From Angiostrongylus vasorum (lineage: Eukaryota > Nematoda > Chromadorea > Rhabditida > Metastrongylidae), in NCBI GenBank assembly GCA_018806985.1, contig JADANN010000422.1, positions 310,001 through 374,000 on the forward strand: a DNA stretch of 64,000 nt. The letters run 5' to 3'. Position 1 is the first letter of the stretch, and each line of letters begins with the position of its first letter. Below the pieces are notes generated by a model. That model did not search any database and had not been told where the DNA came from. It saw only the letters and a program-made list of their open reading frames with translations. A program made the translations under genes and the position numbers. Below, piece by piece: positions 45,885 through 64,000 of the stretch.

Positions 45885-46455
45885 GATGTTAAACTTTTCA
45901 TTTTCTGCCCGTACTTTTCTCATGGAAGAGTATTATGTGAAGTACAACTGCAAGGATGTTAAGAGCAAAACTTGGAACCTCAAGTGGGCTTTGAACCTGC
46001 GATTGCCCTTTCCGGTCACGTGTCACGTGGGGCATCCACTGCACTATTGAAGCCTTCATCTGTTGAGCGTAAATCAAGATTGCACCCAGTGAAGCTGGAG
46101 CTGCCGTGAGAATTCACACAACATTCTATTATGAGAAAGGAATATGCAGTAAGCAAAAGGTAAAACATTGTGATTTCGGACGCAAATTCAGCTTAAGTGG
46201 ACTCCATGCTGATTTGTGCTCCCTAGATCAATACAGTTGATGGGTGATTGCTGATAGCACATTTAGGGTAAGAAACTGTGTAAGCGAAATGCAAAGCAAG
46301 AGCTTCGATTGGTGTCCCGGATAACACGCGAGCCCCCGGAAGGGGTAATCGCAGGTTCAAAGCCAACCTGAGGTTCCGAGTTTTCCTCATGTCTCACATA
46401 CTTATGGTTACAGTTCATATAAAAGGCGTTATTTTTTGCTAGGGGTTTCCATAGT
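45885..46455. repeat. Pair of family B repeats in opposite orientation
   Basis: 45885-46110 reads toward the centre and 46110-46455 is the reverse arm. Shared: TGCAGTAAGCAAAAGGTAAA, GCGAGCCCCCGGAAGGGG and the box B-like GCAGGTTCAAAGCC. Confidence 0.65.
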
Positions 46456-46769
46456 AGAAGGGCAAACATTATGTGTCAAGCAAGCCTTTGGCCAAGTTTC
46501 TCATTTCGGGATGTCACAACTGTCATCTGTACAAAAATCTGTTTATTCAATTTCTTGGAAACGTTTGACGATGAGGTGACATTTAAACTTCTATGTGCAA
46601 GCAATCTTCAGACGACTGTTTTCAATTCCATTGTGTTATCAAGTCATCTTCATCATAATTTCGGTCCAAAGACTCGTTATTACACCAATTTTTTCTCTTT
46701 AACCATGATCTGCCATCGCATCTACTGCGAGGATCCCAGCGGTTTTGTATTCGATTCGTTTTTATCGTA

Positions 46770-47010
46770 TTAATCGTCCACAAACGTCTCCGAACATTTC
46801 GCATATTGCTTCGGCTGCCGTTTGAGGATTTCGTCTTCTTTATGAACGTCGTAAGTTCTGGCCAAGTCAACTCCTATTAGAATATTGAAAGCAGCCGTGC
46901 TAAGCCGTTCCCACATGAAGTGGAGAAGAGCCTTAGAGGGAGAGTGGAACCAGCGCGTTTCTTCACAATGCACTGCACCACTAGCCATTGTGCTCCCCTA
47001 CTCCGTACTA
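46770..47010 (-). repeat. SINE family C, diverged copy
   Basis: Minus strand has a GGGGAGCACAATGGCTAG tRNA-like head and GACGTTCATAAAG...ATCCTCAAACGGCAG, as in 51830-52190. Confidence 0.55.
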
Positions 47011-47079
47011 CGCCAATTAGAAGACAGAATTTTCAAAGCTTTTCAGATTGTTCACCGTTTTATTTATTGCCTAGTATTT

Positions 47080-47440
47080 TTTAATGTCAGGGTACAATGC
47101 GAAATATAACTACAGTGGTGCTGAGATATTTGCAAAACTCCGGACCGCAGGTGTCTGCGGTGGGGAACGAACGCGCTATTGTCCTTTCTGTGGAGTAACG
47201 CGTTCACCACCACACCATGCGGGTCCTTCATTTCGCCTGTCTCTCAGCTAGTTCTATCCCGCTGACGGATGATTGCTAATGGCATAGATCGATAGAACTA
47301 GCTGAGAGACAGGCGAAACGAAGGACCCGCATGGTGTGGTGGTGAACGCGTTACCCCCCGGAAAGGACAATTGCGCGTTTGTTCCCCACTGCGGACACCT
47401 GCGGTCCGGTGTCTTGCAAATATCTCAGCACCGTTGCTTT
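47080..47440. repeat. Head-to-head palindromic pair of family B repeats (best preserved)
   Basis: Left arm TTCGCCTGTCTCTCAGCTAG and right arm CTAGCTGAGAGACAGGCGAA are exact reverse complements. About 150 bp per arm around a centre near 47,280. Confidence 0.85.
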
Positions 47441-47444
47441 TCAG

Positions 47445-48165
47445 ATTTTTTCTTCATCCCATTATCGTTAATTAAACAATCTGATGTGGCTGTCATCATC
47501 TAGCATCGCCACAGACTGTTTGTTCCACATCGATGAAGAAAAAAAGCACATCTGAGGATAACAGGTGTGGATTTAGACTTGATAACAGCGTCATGGTAAA
47601 AGCAGATCTCTCATGGAATCAGTGGATAGGAAACTGGACGAGGTAGAATGGAAGAAGACCGTAGCATAGTAAGCGGTCAAATATCAGTCAACAAAATATC
47701 CGCCGTGGTTTCAGCGACCCATCGCCGAACTCTATGGCCCAGTTACCGTTGTAATTACTGTTGTTACACTGCAAATAATTCCGACTGCAGCGGATGGGTC
47801 TAACTTCTTTTTCATGCAGAAGTTTTTTAATGTGTCCCATTCACTGAGGGATATTCGTGTTCCTCTTCTCACTCTGAGTCGAGCCATTTTGGTAAATTGA
47901 ACAGGAAAGGGGTAGCATACGACAGTACAGCTAAACTTGCGAGAGCTACGTCCCGAGGAAAAGCACGATTTGTGAATACTACCTGTTTACTTTGTTTAAT
48001 TCTCCAAAAAATATGAAAAAAATCAAAGAGATATAGCTCAGAAAGAAATTAAACTGATCAAACTAATACGAACATTTTCGAAGCTTTAATGAGGTTTCTC
48101 TGGAAAAAAGAGAACAACCACAGCTTTAGGATTGAAAGTGCCTGAAAACATAATCAATGAATCAA
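47445..48165. other. Downstream of the transporter stop codon: nothing recognised
   Basis: Should contain the 3'UTR. I see no clear AATAAA on the minus strand close to the stop. Confidence 0.4.
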
Positions 48166-48169
48166 CGAT

Positions 48170-63175
<15,006 letters not shown>

Positions 63176-63214
63176 CTTTAGTCGTTTATGCCGATTCACT
63201 ACTGTAATCAATTC

Positions 63215-63470
63215 TATTTACAGCTTTAACGATGCTGAGATATTTGCAAAACTCCGGACCGCAGGTGTCTGCGGTGGGGGAACGAACGCGCTGTTGCCCT
63301 TTCCGGGGAGTGGCGCGCTCACCACCACACCATGCGGGTCCCTTCGTTTCGCCTGTCTCTCAGCTAGTTCTATTGATCTTTTGCCATCAGCAATCACCCG
63401 TCAACGGTATTGATGTGAGGAGCCCAAATCGGCATTGAACCCAATTAAGCTAGGGCTACAGTCCAAATCA
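63215..63470 (-). repeat. Family B repeat, well preserved
   Basis: ACGATGCTGAGATATTTGC, CGGACCGCAGGTGTCTGCGG and the AAATCACAATG end, as in the other copies. Confidence 0.78.
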
Positions 63471-63799
63471 CAATGCTAACTGCTCGAGAAATGTTTCCAA
63501 CATCCGTCTTTCCGCATACTGCAGCCTGGTTCCGCATACGGTAGCCTGACTCCGCCCAACCCAAAGCGTATATAAATGGCTACACGATTAGCTAGCCCAG
63601 TTCACAGCAATGCCGCCCAAGTCACCATGTTCTTTCCTCACATCCATCTCATGTAGTAGAAGTCGTATGACAACCTCTTCACTCATAAGCTTTGGGTTTG
63701 AGGTTTGAGGTGTCCAGCATTGTGACCGCCAATCACAAGAAGACCCGCGTGGCACAGACAAAGGCGAGCAGCTAATTCCGACCGAATCTATTTAACTAT

Positions 63800-63970
63800 T
63801 TGGTATTCCTATATCAACGAGCCGTCCCAACAGACCCGCCTGGTGTGGTGGAGAACGCGTTATCTCCCGGAAAGGCTAATAGCGCGTTCGTTTCCCACCG
63901 CAAACACCTGTGGTCCGCAGTTTTGCAAATATCTCAGCATCATTATAGTTGTGCTCTTTACAGCAATTAT
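63800..63970 (+). repeat. Family B repeat, partial
   Basis: CCTGGTGTGGTGGAGAACGCG, CTCCCGGAAAGGCTAATAGCG, then GCAAATATCTCAGCATCATT. Confidence 0.72.
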
Positions 63971-64000
63971 GAACCATTATTACTAAACCACTAACTAAAA

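Overview
This is eukaryotic DNA, most likely from a strongylid (hookworm-like) nematode. The reasons are many small exons (50-230 bp) with short pyrimidine-rich TTTCAG/TTTTAG acceptors, a probable spliced-leader acceptor 7 nt before a start codon, cuticle/moulting-type protease-inhibitor domains, and a high density of tRNA-derived SINEs and Penelope-like retroelement (PLE) debris. The genus is inference. There are no bacterial operons, no CRISPR array and no rRNA gene.

Left part (210-33,692, minus strand): one large gene that reads from right to left and runs off the left edge. I could chain 25 coding exons by splice site and reading phase. They encode a signal peptide, Kunitz 1, a Thr-rich linker, a thyroglobulin type-1 domain, Kunitz 2, a lustrin-type Cys-rich domain, Kunitz 3, Ser/Thr/Ala-rich linkers, Kunitz 4, 5 and 6, two antistasin-like domains, Kunitz 7, and then a 4.6-kb Ser/Thr-rich exon. 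This is a secreted multi-inhibitor of the nematode MLT-11 type (the ortholog assignment is tentative). All exon joins agree in phase except around one Thr-rich exon that carries a one-base frame break. Its introns hold SINEs, PLE fragments and a decayed tRNA-Ser(CGA).

Middle (33.7-48.1 kb): mostly gene-poor. It contains SINEs, PLE fragments, a nested retroelement, and long stretches where I recognise nothing.

Right part (48,170 to beyond 63 kb, minus strand): the 3' half of an ABCC (MRP-type) ABC transporter gene. It covers transmembrane domain 2 and the complete second nucleotide-binding domain (Walker A, Q-loop, signature, Walker B, H-loop). Its exons also chain in phase, provided three one-base frame breaks (two in homopolymers) are read as errors and one intron is allowed to start with GC.

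Mobile elements: (i) at least 13 copies of a tRNA-derived SINE ending in TTTATCC repeats; (ii) a second tRNA-like family that often sits in head-to-head palindromes; (iii) a third SINE family; (iv) a ~375-bp repeat ending in GTAA repeats; (v) PLE bodies with reverse-transcriptase and GIY-YIG coding remnants, including two copies joined head to head at about 27,466; (vi) some fifteen short motifs with the layout of minimal hammerhead ribozymes, in PLE flanking repeats and in what look like small non-autonomous relatives. The most interesting material is the hammerhead-like set, the head-to-head PLE pair, the inhibitor-domain architecture with its repeat-bearing giant exon, and a SINE abutting a splice donor of the transporter gene.
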